Source of the DNA: Panorpa germanica
Lineage: Eukaryota > Arthropoda > Insecta > Mecoptera > Panorpidae
Direction: 5' to 3'
NCBI GenBank assembly: GCA_963678705.1
Contig: OY783212.1
Location: 6,138,001-6,202,000 of the forward strand
Length of the DNA: 64,000 nt
Made by a program: the position numbers and the translations under genes. Within the stretch, counting starts at the first letter, position 1; each line of letters starts with the position of its first letter. This document shows, piece by piece, positions 62,248 through 64,000 of the stretch. The notes below the pieces were generated by a model. It did no database searches, was not told the origin of the DNA, and was given only the letters and a program-made list of their open reading frames with translations.

Positions 62248-62548
62248 CCCACTAAACACAAAAACATAAATTATATTCATGTAATATTTTACTTAAACGA
62301 AACCCAGCAACATTTGATTTAAATAGAGATAGTTTATAGCCTTAAGATTGTATAATCCGTAAAATGGTCTTTCTAAAAAGTTTTACAGTTATTCTAATAC
62401 GCAACAAGGTAGCTTATTTTTTAGTTAGTTTATTTTTGAAAACGCAGTAAAATAAATCACAAAATCATTGCGTATTAGATGATGTTATTAACGTAATAGT
62501 TTTTATGTTAGATCAACCTTAAATACACTTAATTGTGTTTAGTGGATA
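62248..62548. repeat. Possible small inverted-repeat element (about 300 bp)
   Basis: CCACTAAACACAA near 62251 and its exact reverse complement TTGTGTTTAGTGG near 62534 bound an AT-rich, non-coding interior. A related sequence (CCGCTAAACGCAAAACAT) at about 41680 suggests a family. No target duplication was established. Confidence 0.4.
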
Positions 62549-62955
62549 CATGTAAAACTTAACATAGATAATCGTCTTATAGCGACTGACCTTTTTGCAA
62601 AATATTAAATTAAGTTTTGTCTCACGTGCATTTCTTTAATTTTGAACAAGTGACGTGGGGATGGCTTTTCAAAATATCAGGGATTCATTTTATTCATTAT
62701 TAATTCTTCGGTTTCTATTCTATCTACACTTAACGTCGATCAGACACTAGTACTGGACTTAATCTCTGGTATTATCTACACAGCAAAGACATTTTATAAT
62801 ACTTTTGCAAATATTTGTTGGATTAAGCTAATTAGTTTAATATTGTTTATACAAATGCAACTAGAACAATCTAACTAATAATAACAGTTATAATTCTCCA
62901 GCCCTAAATTCACTCATTCATTTCAGCTCTTATTTGACATTTACATATTTGTTAG

Positions 62956-63060
62956 CTTTTCAACTTAGATGCGACGCCCAACGTACATCTTCAGACAGTA
63001 CGGAGACATGGATTGGGGGCGCGTTCGCTTCTACTAGAGCCGATGCAATACAAAACAACA
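62956..63060 (+). pseudogene. Doubtful exon-4-like remnant
   Basis: A GC-richer block has a frame reading LRC, then Trp 13 residues later, then an open stretch up to CAACA|GTAATT, a donor in the same phase as the exon 4 donors and with the same GTAATT as exon 4.9. Starting after the AG at 62954-62955 gives 105 nt, in phase. Against it: no pyrimidine tract, no IRGN or PSFVADF motif, and a Cys-Trp spacing of 13 instead of the 15 seen in all nine good variants. The minus strand of the same block carries a 43-codon ORF starting with a hydrophobic, signal-like N-terminus. Confidence 0.15.
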
Positions 63061-63562
63061 GTAATTTATTCAATACACTCTGCATCAGATTATTTCAATT
63101 GCAGGTCACGAGTTACAACTTGAAGCAAATGCAGAATAACATATTTTTTCCCATGCATTTATTTTGTATTTGTTTCTTCTATACTTAACTACAATTATGT
63201 TTGAAATATTTGTATTTTGTTTTACTATGTCATGCGCCTGGTATGTTGTATATTGTAAACTATACGAGTCAGTTGTGTAAATAATGTGATCATTTAATAA
63301 GCATTGATTGTCGTTAAGGATTGTTTTTGTGTAAGAACTTACACAGTTGTAAATGAAATAGAGAATTTAACTTAAGATTTGTTTAGGGCTAATATGCGTA
63401 GCCCTATTTATCGAGGGAACTCTAAATCAGTAAATTGTAATTGGATTAATTGAAATTATAGTAAGAGCTGTGCAGAAATTATTTGGTATTATAATTTGCA
63501 AATCAAGAATAAAGAATTATCTAAGTTTCGAACACAAATTTAGTTCTAGTATCATGTTATTC

Positions 63563-63906
63563 AATGGGCTTGTGTCCTACGTATTAATTTCTATAAAAGT
63601 GTACTATATATTGATAAAGAGGGTTACTTGAACCTCAAATGTTCCATTATTTTTTAATAACTCCTTATATGTTAAGAGATATTAACAATTAAAAAAGTCA
63701 TTTTGTCTCTTTAATTATTAAAGGGATTCAACGTTGTACACATTCCAAATGCATGTGTCATCACAACCGCTGCCAACGTTACAGCTCTGCTATATGTATT
63801 TATATATCAAAATAAAATTTCAATATTATGTCTGCACATTTATTAACATCAATTTCAATCAACAATTGAAAAATGGACCACTAAAAAATGAGGACATAAG
63901 CCCATT
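63563..63906 (-). mobile_element. MITE-like element, copy C (344 bp, inverted, internally deleted)
   Basis: Both ends carry the family termini (AATGGGCTTGTGTCCT at the left, AGGACATAAGCCCATT at the right). The sequence matches the reverse complement of copy A (2252-2892) but lacks a central part of about 300 bp. It lies in the intron after exon 4.9, in opposite orientation to copies A and B. Confidence 0.85.
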
Positions 63907-64000
63907 GCCAAAAGAAGAAATAGCGTAATAAACTTTTTCTCAGACTGTTTTGGAGAAAATTAGGCTACTTTAGTCTGCTCCAATATCAATTGTATCTATT

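Larger units (their letters stand above)
61868..64000 (+). other. Intron downstream of exon 4.9 (to window end)
   Basis: Exon 5, which would complete Ig2 with its F-strand cysteine, is not in the window. The stretch holds a GC-richer exon-like block (62956-63060) and a MITE copy (63563-63906). Between 62250 and 62550 an inverted pair (CCACTAAACACAA and TTGTGTTTAGTGG) suggests another small inverted-repeat element. Confidence 0.75.

Overview
The window is AT-rich animal DNA that carries the 5' part of a Dscam (Down syndrome cell adhesion molecule) gene of the hypervariable arthropod type, on the + strand. The evidence is a chain of phase-compatible exons. These encode a signal peptide, a complete first immunoglobulin domain, and then a tandem array of nine alternative versions of one exon (the N-terminal half of Ig2). 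Such arrays are the hallmark of insect and crustacean Dscam1/Dscam-hv, so the source is a pancrustacean, most likely an insect. The order cannot be fixed from this window. Long AT-rich introns, tRNA-derived SINEs and MITE-like repeats fit many insects, Lepidoptera included.

Layout. 1-3650: upstream AT-rich DNA with a SINE relic and a MITE. 3650-4933: GC-richer promoter and first non-coding exon, interrupted by a 984-bp hAT element (3722-4705) with a perfect 8-bp target-site duplication. 4934-8787: 5'UTR intron. 8788-9134: second exon, with the rest of the 5'UTR and the signal-peptide coding segment. 9135-42900: a 33.8-kb intron with no recognisable nested gene but with dispersed repeats, a few GC-rich islands, and a textbook recursive splice site (3' splice site fused to GTAAGT) near its middle. 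42901-43079 and 47742-47880: exons 2 and 3, which complete Ig1. 49845-61867: exon 4 cluster (4.1 to 4.9). 61868-64000: intron downstream of the cluster, with one doubtful exon-like block and a third MITE copy. Exon 5 (second half of Ig2) and the rest of the gene lie beyond the window.

How it works (family knowledge): one exon 4 variant is joined between exon 3 and exon 5 in each mRNA. Combined with other variable clusters further downstream, this makes many cell-surface isoforms that bind homophilically and serve neurite self-avoidance and haemocyte functions. In this window all nine variants begin in phase 1 and end in phase 1, keep Cys25 and Trp40 at fixed spacing, and differ mainly in the segment that forms part of the Ig2 homophilic interface. 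A pyrimidine-rich motif lies 53-112 nt downstream of eight of the nine variants and is a candidate splice-selector sequence.
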